Below are positions 1 to 9,456 of a stretch of 64,000 bases of DNA, piece after piece. Source of the DNA: Pisolithus tinctorius (Eukaryota; Basidiomycota; Agaricomycetes; Boletales; Pisolithaceae). Position numbers and translations under genes: made by a program. The DNA is taken from the NCBI GenBank assembly GCA_024663395.1, contig JANFAH010000004.1, positions 62,001 to 126,000 on the forward strand, given 5' to 3'. Position 1 is the first letter of the stretch. The number at the start of each line of letters is the position of its first letter. The notes under the pieces were generated by a model. That model saw only the letters and a program-made list of their open reading frames with translations. It had not been told where the DNA came from and made no database searches.

Positions 1-1
1 T

Positions 2-904
2 CCGAAGACCAAAGTCCGCGAGCCTGACACCTTCGACGGCTCCGACCCTAAGAAACTCCGCGAGTTCCTCGTACAATGCGAGCTGAACTTCCAAGACCGC
101 CCTCGCGCATTCCGCTCCGACAGAGCTAAAGTTACCTTCGCTCAATCTTATCTTAAGGGTATGGCCCTGGCTTGGTTCGAGCCAGATTTGCTAAACCCCG
201 ACAACTATGACCGCCCGCTCTGGATGGACGACTATCACGAGTTCTTACAAGAGCTCACAACTAACTTCAGTCCGCATGATGCCATAGCGGATGCCGTCCA
301 ACAACTCGAGAACCTCACCATGAAGGATGGGTCTCGAATTACTAAATACGTCGTGGAGTTCAATCGCTGGGCTTCACAGGTCAAGGACTACGGTGTCGGT
401 GCACTCCGCCACCGCTTCTATAGCGGACTTCCAGACCGCATCAAAGACGAGATCGCTCGCGTCGGTAAGCCTTCTACCCTCGCACAACTCCGCAAACTCG
501 CCCAAACCATCGATGCGCGCTACTGGGAGCGCAAAGCAGAGATCTCGCGCACCACCAAGTCCGCCTCCGACAAGTCGCAGTCCTCAAACTCTGACAACAA
601 AAGTAAATCTTCGTCCTCCGCCTCCGCTCCGAAGTCCGATGCCAAGGGCAAGGGCAAACAGAAAGACCCGCCCAAGTCCGACGCGTCCAAGTCCGATATT
701 GCCCATCTTCTGGGCAAGGATGGCAAACTCACCTCCGCTGAGCGCCAGCGCAGGATGAAGAATAACCTCTGCCTCTTCTGTGGCGAGGCTGGCCATTCCG
801 CCAAGGACTGTCCCAAGTCCACCTCTCGCGCAGCCAAAGCCCGTGCAGCTACGGTTGAAACTCCGCCTACTCCGCCTGCGGAGAAGGCAGAGTCAAAAAA
901 TTAG
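2..904 (+). CDS. gag: Gag polyprotein (partial, N-terminus outside window)
   Basis: The frame is open from base 2, before the first ATG at 161, so the gene starts upstream. The N-terminal half resembles the retrotransposon gag capsid family. The middle is Ser/Lys-rich. Near the C-terminus a CCHC zinc knuckle is visible, CLFCGEAGHSAKDC (C-x2-C-x4-H-x4-C), the usual nucleic-acid-binding motif of Gag nucleocapsid. The TAG stop at 902-904 directly follows an A AAA AAT heptamer, which is where ribosomes would move into the pol frame. It should form the cytoplasmic virus-like particle that packages element RNA. Confidence 0.9.
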   Translation, partial: PKTKVREPDTFDGSDPKKLREFLVQCELNFQDRPRAFRSDRAKVTFAQSYLKGMALAWFEPDLLNPDNYDRPLWMDDYHEFLQELTTNFSPHDAIADAVQQLENLTMKDGSRITKYVVEFNRWASQVKDYGVGALRHRFYSGLPDRIKDEIARVGKPSTLAQLRKLAQTIDARYWERKAEISRTTKSASDKSQSSNSDNKSKSSSSASAPKSDAKGKGKQKDPPKSDASKSDIAHLLGKDGKLTSAERQRRMKNNLCLFCGEAGHSAKDCPKSTSRAAKARAATVETPPTPPAEKAESKN

Positions 905-939
905 TCCACTCCTCCAGGGAGCTCGCACAGCCTGGAGGA
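895..939 (+). promoter_or_regulatory. Putative -1 ribosomal frameshift signal between gag and pol
   Basis: The heptamer A AAA AAT lies at 895-901 in the gag frame (X XXY YYZ), immediately before the gag TAG at 902-904. After an 8-nt spacer a perfect 9-bp inverted repeat follows: TCCTCCAGG at 910-918 and CCTGGAGGA at 931-939, with a 12-nt loop. Gag is in frame 2 and pol in frame 1, so one -1 slip joins them, and the pol frame is open from 859. Slippery heptamer, short spacer and stem are the three standard parts of a programmed -1 frameshift site. Confidence 0.75.
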
Positions 940-3900
940 AGCGTTGAACCCAACTGTGCGCAACCGGACATCCGACTCAACGCGTCCGCTCTTTCTAGTC
1001 CCAATTCTTTACTTCCGTCTGTAACTCTTCTGGATTATTCTGTTGATACTGTTTCTGCGTTGATCGATTCTGGTTCTTCTCATTGCTTCGTAGATCCGTC
1101 TATAATCAAAAAATATGACATTCCTGTCTCCTCCGTTTCTCCGCCAATTCCGCTCCGCTTGTTTGATGGTAGTACCAATGCTGTCATTTCCCAAGAAGTA
1201 GATCTTTCCCTCCGCTTTCCTTCCAGCGATGTCAATTCCGCTTCGTTTTATGTTACTCCGTTGGATTCTTCTTGTTTGCTGGTATTAGGACACAACTGGC
1301 TCACCCGCTTCAATCCGTCGATTGACTGGGTACTGGGCAGTATATCATTCAAACCACTGCTACAGGGAATGCCGATGCCCCAGGCGCCTTCGTCACCTTC
1401 CGTTGCAACCTCCGCTCCGGATCCGACACCCTCCGCTCCGTTTGCAGCTCCAACTGCATCTCCGACCGACTCGCCGTGCTCCGCTCCGCTCGTCTCACTC
1501 ATCAATGCTGCTGCGTATGTCAGAGCCTGTGCTCTCCCTGGCTCTAGACAGTTCCGCTTACAACTCTCCGCTGATGATGTGAAGCTTCGTGCGTCCTCCG
1601 CTTCATCTCCGCCTCCTGACCTCTCCTCGGTTCCTTCTGAGTATCACGAGTTTGCCGACGTCTTTAGCAAAGACAAGGCCACTGAACTTCCGCCACACTG
1701 CTCGTTCGATCTCAAGATCGACCTCGAGGAAGGAGCTTCTCCGCCCATTGGCACGATCTACTCTCTTTCTCCGCCAGAGCTTGAAGCTCTCCGCACCTTC
1801 ATTGACGAGCATCTTGGCTACGGTTTCATCAAGCAGTCCACCTCCGCTCACGGTGCCCCTGTCCTCTTCGTGAAGAAGAAGGACGGTTCACTCCGCCTCT
1901 GCGTTGATTATCGAGGACTCAATAAAATCACGAAAAAAGATCGCTATCCGCTGCCGCTCATCTCCGACCTACTCGACTCCCCAAGCCGCGCTAAAGTCTA
2001 TACCAAGATCGACCTCCGCCATGCCTATCATCTGGTCCGCATAGCAGACGGAGATGAATGGAAAACGGCTTTCCGCACTCGATATGGTTCCTACGAGTGG
2101 CGGGTAATGCCATTCGGTCTGACTAATGCGCCTGCAGCCTTCCAGCGGTTTGTTAATAGCATCTTTGCGGACATGCTCGATGTCTGCGTCGTGGTATACC
2201 TCGATGACATCTTAGTCTATTCGCAGGATATGGAGTTGCATCGCGAACACGTAAAAGAGGTACTCCGCCGCCTTCGAAAGCATGGCCTTTATGCCAAGCC
2301 AGAGAAGTGCGAGTTTCACTCCGACTCCGTCGAGTACCTCGGTTATGTTCTTTCTCCCTCCGGTCTCACCATGTCCGCTGAGAAGGTTCAGGCAGTCCGC
2401 GACTGGCCTGAGCCGCGGAAGGTGCGAGACATCCAGTCTTTCCTTGGTTTCGCAAATTTCTACAGACGATTCATTAATAACTACTCCGACATCGTCGTTC
2501 CACTCACTCGCCTCACGCGAAAGGGTGCTCCTTGGAACTTTTCCGAGGAGTGCCACTCCGCTTTCCTCCGCCTGAAGGATGCCTTCAGCTCCGCTCCTAT
2601 CCTCACTCACTGGGTTCCTGACGCTCCACTTACAGTTGAAACCGACGCCTCCGACTATGCCATTGCTGGCATTTTGTCGATCACCTGCTCCGACGGTGAA
2701 CTCCGCCCAGTCGCTTTCTACTCTCGCACCATGACCGCGCCAGAACTCAACTATGATACCCACGACAAGGAGCTGTTGGCTATCTTCGAAGCCTTCCGCC
2801 ATTGGCGGCATTACCTTGAGGGCTCCGCCTTACCTGTCGACGTGGTGACGGACCACAAGAACCTTGAGTATTTTTCCACCTCTAAGGTTCTCACCCGTCG
2901 ACAGGCCCGCTGGTCGGAGTACCTTTCCCAGTTCAATCTTTCCATCCGCTTCCGACCTGGCCGCCTAGGAGCCAAACCCGACGCACTTACGCGACGTTGG
3001 GATGTCTACCCAAAAGGGGGGGATAGGGACTACGCGCAGGTAAATCCTCACAATCTCCGCCCTATGTTTACACAGGAGCAACTCGCGTCGTCCCTCCGTA
3101 CCACTACCCTCATGGCACCTGTGCTCCGCGCCACCATGGTCTTTGATGTTGAGTGCTTGCACTCCGACATCATCTCCGCCCTACCATCCGATCCTGTCTC
3201 CGCCAGCCATCTTCCAACTCCGACTAAGCCTCGGTGGTCCCTGGACTCCGATGGTCTACTCCGCCTTGACGGTCGTATCTTTGTCCCTGACATTGATGAC
3301 CTCTGCCTTCGAGTGCTTCGGTTCAAGCATGACCATCCTCTAGCAGGCCATTTCGGGCAAAACCGCACCCTAGAACTCGTCCGCAGGGACTACGTGTGGC
3401 CCAACCTCCGCTCCGACGTGAAAGAATACGTCAGGTCTTGCACCACCTGTGGACGGAGCAAAACTCCGCGTCACCGCCCTTATGGTCTACTGAAGCAACT
3501 CCCCGTCCCAGAGAGACCTTGGAACTCCATCTCCATGGACTTCATCGAACACCTCCCCAACTCCGATGGCTACTCCGCCATACTCGTGGTAGTGGACCGC
3601 CTCTCAAAGCAAGCGGTGTTCATCCCCACCCACGACTCCGTCACCTCCGCCGAACTCGCTAAGCTCTTCCTGACCCATGTCTTCTCCAAGCACGGAGTAC
3701 CAGCTAATGTCACCTCCGACAGAGGTCCTGAGTTTGTCTCGCACTTCTTCTGCTCTCTAGGAAAGGCCCTTAATATGCGTCTTCACTTCACTTCAGGTTA
3801 CCACCCAGAAGGCGATGGCCAGACCGAGCGAACAAACCAGACTCTCGAGCAGTACCTTCGTGTCTACTGTAACTACCAACAAGACAACTGGGCTGAGCTG

Positions 3901-4620
3901 TTACCTCTAGCGGAGTTCGCCTTCAACAACGCACCAAGTGCGACAACTGGAGTTTCTCCCTTCTTCACTAACAAGGGGTACCATCCAAACCTGTCTGTGA
4001 TCCCTGACCAGGACTTCACCTCTCCAAGGGCTCACGATTATGTCGTCGAGCTCTCCGCCCTTCATGACTTCCTCCGCTCCGAAATGTCCGCCGCTCAACA
4101 GCGCTACCAGGGTCCAGCAGATGCTAGACGCATACCTCCGCCTGAGTTCAAGGTCGGAGAACAGGCCTACGTCAAAGCCAAGTACTTCCACTCAACTCGT
4201 CCTTCGGAAAAACTCTCCAAAAAGTACTTAGGTCCGTTCACCATCTTGGCCAGGCCAGGTACGCACTCCGTCACCCTTAAGCTCCCTGACTCTATGCGCT
4301 CGGTACATCCGGTCTTCCATGTCTCACAACTGGAAGCCGCAGCGGCTAACCCTTTCCCAAACCGACAACAACCTCCGCCTCCGCCAGTGGATGTCGATGG
4401 TGACCTTGAGTACGAAGTATCAGAGATACTCGACTCTAAGGTGGACCGCCATCACCGCCATTGTCAACTCTTGTATCTAGTCCGCTGGGCTGGTTACGAG
4501 AACACCGACGAAGAAACCTCTTGGTTGCTTGCAACTGAGCTGGATCACGCTTCCAACATAGTATCCACTTTCCATGAACGCTATCCGCATAAACCTGGCC
4601 CGTACCAACCTCCGCCATAA
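898..4620 (+). CDS. pol: Pol polyprotein: protease, RT, RNase H, integrase, chromodomain
   Basis: Likely made as a Gag-Pol fusion by -1 frameshift; the first ATG of the frame is at 1060. Numbered from that ATG: aspartic protease with DSG at residues 3-5; reverse transcriptase with YLDD at residues 380-383 (codons from 2197); RNase H with an ETDASDYAIAG motif; integrase with an HHCC finger (HDHPLAGHFG then CTTC) and the catalytic Asp/Asp/Glu in SMDFIEHLP, TSDRGPEF and GQTERTNQ; C-terminal chromodomain with YEVSEILD and LVRWAGYENTDEETSW. Chromodomains in this class bind modified histones and direct integration. There is no internal stop. It is followed by a minus-strand gene rather than directly by the LTR. 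Confidence 0.96.
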   Translation, partial: KLVHSSRELAQPGGSVEPNCAQPDIRLNASALSSPNSLLPSVTLLDYSVDTVSALIDSGSSHCFVDPSIIKKYDIPVSSVSPPIPLRLFDGSTNAVISQEVDLSLRFPSSDVNSASFYVTPLDSSCLLVLGHNWLTRFNPSIDWVLGSISFKPLLQGMPMPQAPSSPSVATSAPDPTPSAPFAAPTASPTDSPCSAPLVSLINAAAYVRACALPGSRQFRLQLSADDVKLRASSASSPPPDLSSVPSEYHEFADVFSKDKATELPPHCSFDLKIDLEEGASPPIGTIYSLSPPELEALRTFIDEHLGYGFIKQSTSAHGAPVLFVKKKDGSLRLCVDYRGLNKITKKDRYPLPLISDLLDSPSRAKVYTKIDLRHAYHLVRIADGDEWKTAFRTRYGSYEWRVMPFGLTNAPAAFQRFVNSIFADMLDVCVVVYLDDILVYSQDMELHREHVKEVLRRLRKHGLYAKPEKCEFHSDSVEYLGYVLSPSGLTMSAEKVQAVRDWPEPRKVRDIQSFLGFANFYRRFINNYSDIVVPLTRLTRKGAPWNFSEECHSAFLRLKDAFSSAPILTHWVPDAPLTVETDASDYAIAGILSITCSDGELRPVAFYSRTMTAPELNYDTHDKELLAIFEAFRHWRHYLEGSALPVDVVTDHKNLEYFSTSKVLTRRQARWSEYLSQFNLSIRFRPGRLGAKPDALTRRWDVYPKGGDRDYAQVNPHNLRPMFTQEQLASSLRTTTLMAPVLRATMVFDVECLHSDIISALPSDPVSASHLPTPTKPRWSLDSDGLLRLDGRIFVPDIDDLCLRVLRFKHDHPLAGHFGQNRTLELVRRDYVWPNLRSDVKEYVRSCTTCGRSKTPRHRPYGLLKQLPVPERPWNSISMDFIEHLPNSDGYSAILVVVDRLSKQAVFIPTHDSVTSAELAKLFLTHVFSKHGVPANVTSDRGPEFVSHFFCSLGKALNMRLHFTSGYHPEGDGQTERTNQTLEQYLRVYCNYQQDNWAELLPLAEFAFNNAPSATTGVSPFFTNKGYHPNLSVIPDQDFTSPRAHDYVVELSALHDFLRSEMSAAQQRYQGPADARRIPPPEFKVGEQAYVKAKYFHSTRPSEKLSKKYLGPFTILARPGTHSVTLKLPDSMRSVHPVFHVSQLEAAAANPFPNRQQPPPPPVDVDGDLEYEVSEILDSKVDRHHRHCQLLYLVRWAGYENTDEETSWLLATELDHASNIVSTFHERYPHKPGPYQPPP

Positions 4621-4823
4621 TACTCCGCCTACATAAACTTCCTCCGCGGGCCAACTCCGCCTCTTACCGAACTACCTTAAGTACTTTAGAACTTTCTCCG
4701 CTTATCCGTTTCACTTCTCAGAGTCACAAGCAAAAAACACAAGTCTATCTCGTAGTAATACAAAATATACAGACTAAAGACAAAAAAAAAAAAAAGAAAA
4801 AGAAAAGAGAAAACAACACTACT

Positions 4824-6054
4824 CTACTCTTCCATCGCTTGTCCTCCGCCACCCTCCTGTTCTTCATCGCCTTCCTGCTCCCCTTCGACCTCTTCCTCGT
4901 TATCCCCCTCCGCACCTTCATCCGCTTCCTCTCGCTGGTCCTCCGCTGCCTCCGACTGCGGCCTCTTCCATCCTCCTCCTGCGCGTTCGAACTCGGCCAC
5001 TCTGGCCTCACGCGCATCCTCCCTTCTCCTCATCTCCGCCCACTCTGCCCAGGCGCGGTACAGCGCCCACTCATCGGCGGTCCGCTCTGCAGCCTCCGCC
5101 ATCCGCTCCGCCGCCTCTGCCATCCTCTCAAAGGCCAGCGCAGCGGTCTCATGCGCTTCGGCCTGCCTCTCCATGGCCTGCAGCTGCCGCTCCCTCTCCC
5201 ACTCCACCCACCGCGTGTGTACTCCCGCCCCTGAGGGACCCTCAAGCGGTGTTGCTGGCTCCTCCTCGCCCTCTCCGCCTGCCTCCCGCTCGTCGTCCGC
5301 TTCCTCCGTCTCTGTCGCTTTCTCCTTTCCCTTCCCCCGCGTCCTCTTCTTCTTCTCCCCTCGGGAGCTCCCTGTCCCTGCTCTCTTCCGCGAAGGCCCC
5401 GCCGCCGCCTCTTCTCGCGTCCAGCTGCACGTCTTCTTCTTGTTGTGGCAGGGCACGCAGGCCCTGGTCTTGCCCTGTCCCGGCTCGCACTGCCCCGCCG
5501 TCAGACTCGCTATACAGTGAGTGCAGGGGGCTCTTCTGGTCGCGGTGACCACCACGGAGGCCCCAGGGACCTTCTGGGCGGTGTTGACATCGTACACCGC
5601 ACCGCATAATCTAAGAAAATAAAAACTGCGAGTCAGCTCCGCCTGACTCACAGTACTCCGCCACTCACCTTTGTGCGGCCTCATTCCGCTTGGCCTGAGC
5701 CCTCTCCTCAGAGGCCCTCTGCCTCTGCCTCTGCCTCTCTGCCTCCTCCTCTGCCGCCTTCTTCCTTCGAGCCTCCTCTTCCTCCTCCGCTCTCTTCCTC
5801 CGCTCCGCCTCCAACCTCTCCTCCTCCGCCTTCCGCCTCTTGGCCTCCTCACGCTTGGCCTTGCGCTCTGCTTCACGTTCTCTCTCTCTCCGCTCGGTCT
5901 CCTCTCGTCGGCGCGCCTTCTCCGCAGACTTCTCCCGCTCGGTGTCGGTGGAGTCGTTGGTGAGGACGACCAGTTCTTCATCCGCGACTTGAGAATAGTC
6001 GCGGACGTGGCCGGGGGTTGGCTGGGGGGTGTTGCTCTGGCGCTGGGAAGGCAT
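4824..6054 (-). CDS. Antisense accessory gene inside the retrotransposon, Zn2Cys6-like and coiled-coil protein
   Basis: Two exons on the minus strand, 6054-5669 and 5610-4824. The intron is 58 nt (5668-5611) with donor AAAG/GTGAGT and acceptor TTTTCTTAG, and the splice restores one frame of about 390 aa. Exon 1 opens MPSQRQSNTPQPTPG and is a highly charged Glu/Arg/Lys coiled coil. Exon 2 has a cysteine cluster, C-x2-C-x8-C-x9-C-x2-C-x6-C (from CTHC to CHNKKKTC), resembling a fungal Zn2Cys6 binuclear cluster, then basic KKKR stretches, a second coiled coil and an acidic Glu-rich tail. It lies between pol and the 3' LTR in opposite orientation. Function is unknown; DNA binding or regulation of the element is inference from the Cys cluster. 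Confidence 0.75.
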
Positions 6055-6223
6055 GATGATGGGAGGAAAGGACGAAGGTTCAGTACCCTAACACGTGTTT
6101 TTAAGCGGTACTTCGAACTCCGACGGAGCTCTGCCGCGGCTAAAGCCATTATCCTCGAGGCATCAAAGTAATTTCAAATGATCAACTCGTGTTGATCTCG
6201 TTCCGTACATACGGCCTTCAGGG

Positions 6224-6247
6224 GTTCAGGCCCTAAGGGGGGGGCAC
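6224..6247 (+). other. Polypurine tract of the retrotransposon
   Basis: A G-run (AAGGGGGGGGCAC) sits directly before the TG that opens the LTR at 6248. This is the expected priming site for plus-strand DNA synthesis. Confidence 0.75.
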
Positions 6248-6961
6248 TGTCATAACCGCGCGTTCGTCATAGGTCTTTACTCACTCCACAACCTTTTCCG
6301 CCGGTCATTCGTTCACTCCGCACCAACTCCGCCCACCTTCTATCGTCTACGAACCATCTCCGCTCCGACTGTTGTCGGACTTGTGTTACTCTCCTACCGG
6401 ACCGAGCGGTCCGTTCTCTGAGGGGTCATGTGACTACCTTCGCAGTCAGGTACTCCGCAGCGCGCTCACCGCGTGGGCCAGCGCCTGGACTGTTCCCTTT
6501 TCTGGATGTTCTGTGTTACCCGTTCGTATGTCCTCCGTCTACCCTTCATTCGTCATCCAGGAAATTTTACTTGAAAACTTATGAGTCTCCATATGTCAGT
6601 TCCGATTCCGGTTACTGTACCTCCGTAGTAGTATAAAAACATGTACTGTACTCCGCTGTTCTTCAGTACGAATATCAACTTAGTTCCTACTCCCTCTGAT
6701 TCCGTCTTCTGTCTGTCGGAGTTATCTCCGACTCTCCGCCTGTACTCTCCCTCTGAAATACGAGGGCTGAGATCGTGCAAGGGGGTAGCGCACGAGCTAA
6801 ACCCGACACCCTCACTCTGCTCCGCCTTTGTCTCGGCGGTCTTCGTTCCTGCCGACACTCCGCTAGTCGGAGTTCTGTTCTTCTGTGTCGGACTTGCTTC
6901 CGGACCCTCCTCTAGACCTTATATAACGTCGGAGTTGGTCGGAGTAGGCCCGGACTTGACA
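6248..6961 (+). repeat. 3' long terminal repeat (714 bp)
   Basis: It begins TGTCA (6248-6252) and ends TGACA (6957-6961), perfect 5-bp inverted ends of the TG...CA type, and follows the polypurine tract. A TATAAAAA box lies at 6632-6639, a candidate start signal for element RNA. The pentamer CTCCG occurs 12 times. The partner LTR is outside the window, so these ends are inferred from termini and context. Confidence 0.8.
6632..6639 (+). promoter_or_regulatory. TATA box in the LTR
   Basis: TATAAAAA about 385 nt after the LTR start, a plausible promoter for the retrotransposon transcript or for read-out into flanking DNA. Confidence 0.4.
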
Positions 6962-7290
6962 TGTCCACCATCACCTTCCATGACTCCACTCACTAACTAT
7001 GAACCCAAATCCAAGCAAATGGCAATGAACATGATCAGCATGCACCCACCACCACCTTCCATGACTCCACTCACTGACTATGGACCCAAGCCCAACATAG
7101 TGGCAGTGAACATGGTCAGCATGCATCTGTCACCACCCACCATGACTCCACTCACTTGCTATGAACCAAGTCCAACAGAGTGGCAGTTCAGCACACACTG
7201 ACAACCACCCACCATGACTCCACTCACATACTATCCAATAAAGGCCAGCCACAAGGAACAACCACATTGAACATGAATTCCACACAACAA
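6962..7290. repeat. Degenerate tandem repeat, unit about 81 bp, four copies
   Basis: The phrase ATGACTCCACTCAC recurs at 6980, 7061, 7142 and 7214, with spacings of 81, 81 and 72 bp, and ACATGGTCAGCATGCA-like stretches lie between copies. The array abuts the LTR end exactly, so the retrotransposon inserted into or beside it. An open frame on the plus strand through the array looks incidental. Confidence 0.75.
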
Positions 7291-7335
7291 TGTATTTGAC
7301 TTCACACACTTTCTGGTGGTTCATTAGTGTCATAT

Positions 7336-8580
7336 TCATTCAACACCCACTTTCCTTACAAATGGAAACCATTGTGACAGTTTCAATGCCAGTTCTGTAG
7401 GATCTATCTCGCTCCTCTTCATGTACCCCTTTAATGTTCTTGCTGCTCTCAGTACATTCTTGACAGCAAGCTAGCAAACCTTACCACTAACCTCAATATA
7501 GCATATTCAATACACAGTCCCAGGTTGTTCTGCTGTGTTGATATTAGGAGCTCTTGTAGCTTTTCCTCAGTCAAGGCATTTGCTGTGCATGTTAGTAGGG
7601 GTGTGCAATCTCCACCTTCTTCATCCATGCCTGCAGAAATTTTTCACCTGTTTAGCTACTCTCCATGGAATGTATTTGGTACTTACCACTAAGTGGCAAG
7701 TAGCACTGAGGTGCAAATTTGAACCCATTCAACCAACCCTTGAGCTTTGCAATATTGTTATCCAGAATCTCTTTTTCCAGTGCTGTCACACTTGTTTCAT
7801 CTACAGTCAACTCTTGGTCCTCAAGCTGTTCAATTGCCTCCAGCTCCAAGGCATCTGCCTTTGTTAGTAGTACAATCACAGGCACTGTCAAAAAACAAAA
7901 TTATATATACTGCAAAACATGAAGCATGTGAATATAATATACACACCATGCCCTGTATCACACTCCTCAAAGAACTTTGTTTCAGCAGCTGTGACCATCC
8001 TGTGGATGTCAGTCAATGGAATGCAGAACCTAAATCAATCACCAGGGGCATGTCAGTATGCAAGTCACATTGCTTATGATGGCCTCACCAAATGGCATGT
8101 ATTCTCTTGTTTAATTTTGGTGTCCTCGCACAATCCATCACAAAGTTCTTCATCATGATGAACTGCTCTTCACTTCCAGCTTCAAATCCACATGAATCAT
8201 GGAATACAAAGCATGGATTACTCTGAAAGACCAGCTCATCCTCAATTTTGTGGTAGCCCCGCTGAATATATTCAACAGTATGTTGCACAACTGTCCACAA
8301 AAACCTCACATTTAATGAACCCTGTACCACAGTAGAATCTAGCTGAATACAACCAAACTTATTGTTAATCTCAAGTATGTATCATGCATATTCCATACCT
8401 TCTGTCCTTTTTCATCAAAAATTTCTGGTTGATCTGTAGTGTTACAGAGCCTCTGCAGGATTGTCGTTTTACCTGCATTTGCTCTGCCCATGACAAGGAT
8501 GCGAAACCGATGAATACGATCAACATGCTCCTTAGCCTTTGCAGGATCCAGGCAATTGAAAGGCCGCAAAGGGGACAACT
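7336..8580 (-). CDS. G-domain (MMR_HSR1-like) GTPase of the mushroom-expanded family, 5' exons uncertain
   Basis: GTP-binding motifs in order: G1 GRANAGKT (P-loop), G3 DSCGFEAG (DxxG), G4 LLTKAD (an NKxD variant). Exons on the minus strand join through short introns, for example 8398-8343 (DEKGQK to LDSTVVQG), and the C-terminus ends VRKVGVE with the stop at 7338-7336. The first supported exon begins after an ACCAG acceptor near 8580 with no ATG, so upstream coding exons exist. Near 7459-7484 the frame is kept only by removing 26 nt that run GT to AG, too short for a normal intron, so this may be a lesion. Mushroom genomes carry many such GTPases of unknown role. Confidence 0.75.
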
Positions 8581-8899
8581 CTGGTTATTATTGTTACACT
8601 TGTCCCACTTGTTCACAAGTAAAATGCACACTCGAAGATACTTCCCCTGTGCTCATAGGACCAGAAATATCTGCATCAACTTGGAGGGGATCTGTATGAT
8701 TCAGTAGAGAACTTCAGTGGATAATCTTGATGTGAAGAGGTATGTGTGTGTGCAACCACCTTGAGTACCTTCTGAAGTGGAACTGTTCACAATACTACAG
8801 CCAGAGGGGGAATGTGGGCGAATGTCCACAATGCCTGGGAGAATATCTAGATTGTAACTCTCATCAATGCAAGAATGTGAATGTATGCATGGCTGGGTG

Positions 8900-9456
8900 A
8901 TGTACCAGGTTGATTATCTTCAGCAGGATCCTCTAGTCGATAGGAAAGCTGGGAAGAGGACAACTCTGCTTACTGGTGTTAGACTTCTCTCAATCGTCAG
9001 AAGTACTACACTCACCCCTTGATATTTCTCCAGCACTCCTAGTGAGAGAGTGTGAACTCGTAGTTTGATCATGAGACAGCACAGGAGTAGGAGTGCTAGC
9101 ACTATTTGGCAAAGTGTCTGGGAAGAGAGCTTCAGCGGACATGTGAAATGACACGAAAGAGAATGTGTGGCTGCCTTGAGTGATGGGAGGAGCGAGACCA
9201 TCCACATACATGCTGGGTGGACGAACAGTTTCAATTGGCGCGGCAATGTCAACATCTGCATTGCCTGCAGCAGAATGTCGATAGTAATACCTTCAGTCAA
9301 TCCAAGAATACCACCATCGTGCAAATCTTTGGACATACTTTGTTGGGTATCTACAGTGGGAGTGGGAACTCGTGCAACCATTGCGTCGCCGCTCCGCGCC
9401 CGAGAATGTGGTCGCCACAAATTTAGCAACAATCCGCTACAACACCCAGGAGCCAT
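8900..9456 (-). other. Possible 5' exons of the GTPase gene, Ser/Thr/Pro-rich
   Basis: Two overlapping minus-strand frames are open here. One, 9211-8990, reads Ser/Thr/Pro-rich sequence (DTLPNSASTPTPVLS). Low-complexity N-termini ahead of the G domain would fit, but start codon and splice sites cannot be fixed from this sequence. Confidence 0.25.

Larger units (their letters stand above)
1..6961 (+). mobile_element. Ty3/gypsy chromovirus LTR retrotransposon, 5' end outside the window
   Basis: Order seen: gag (reading frame already open at base 2), pol with protease, reverse transcriptase, RNase H, integrase and chromodomain, an antisense gene, a G-rich polypurine tract and a 3' LTR. The order RT-RNase H-integrase and the C-terminal chromodomain place it in the Ty3/gypsy chromoviruses. 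The pol frame is uninterrupted over about 1186 codons from the first ATG, so the copy looks young. The 5' LTR, primer-binding site and gag start lie before the window, so LTR identity and the target-site duplication cannot be judged here. Confidence 0.95.

Noticed and set aside
5671..6171. Plus-strand protein opposite the antisense gene
   Set aside because: Leu/Pro-rich shadow of the Glu/Arg coiled-coil frame. The minus strand has the matching splice sites and Cys cluster.
6962..7290. CRISPR-like array
   Set aside because: Units of 81 bp are degenerate along their whole length with no spacer/repeat alternation, and the genome is eukaryotic.
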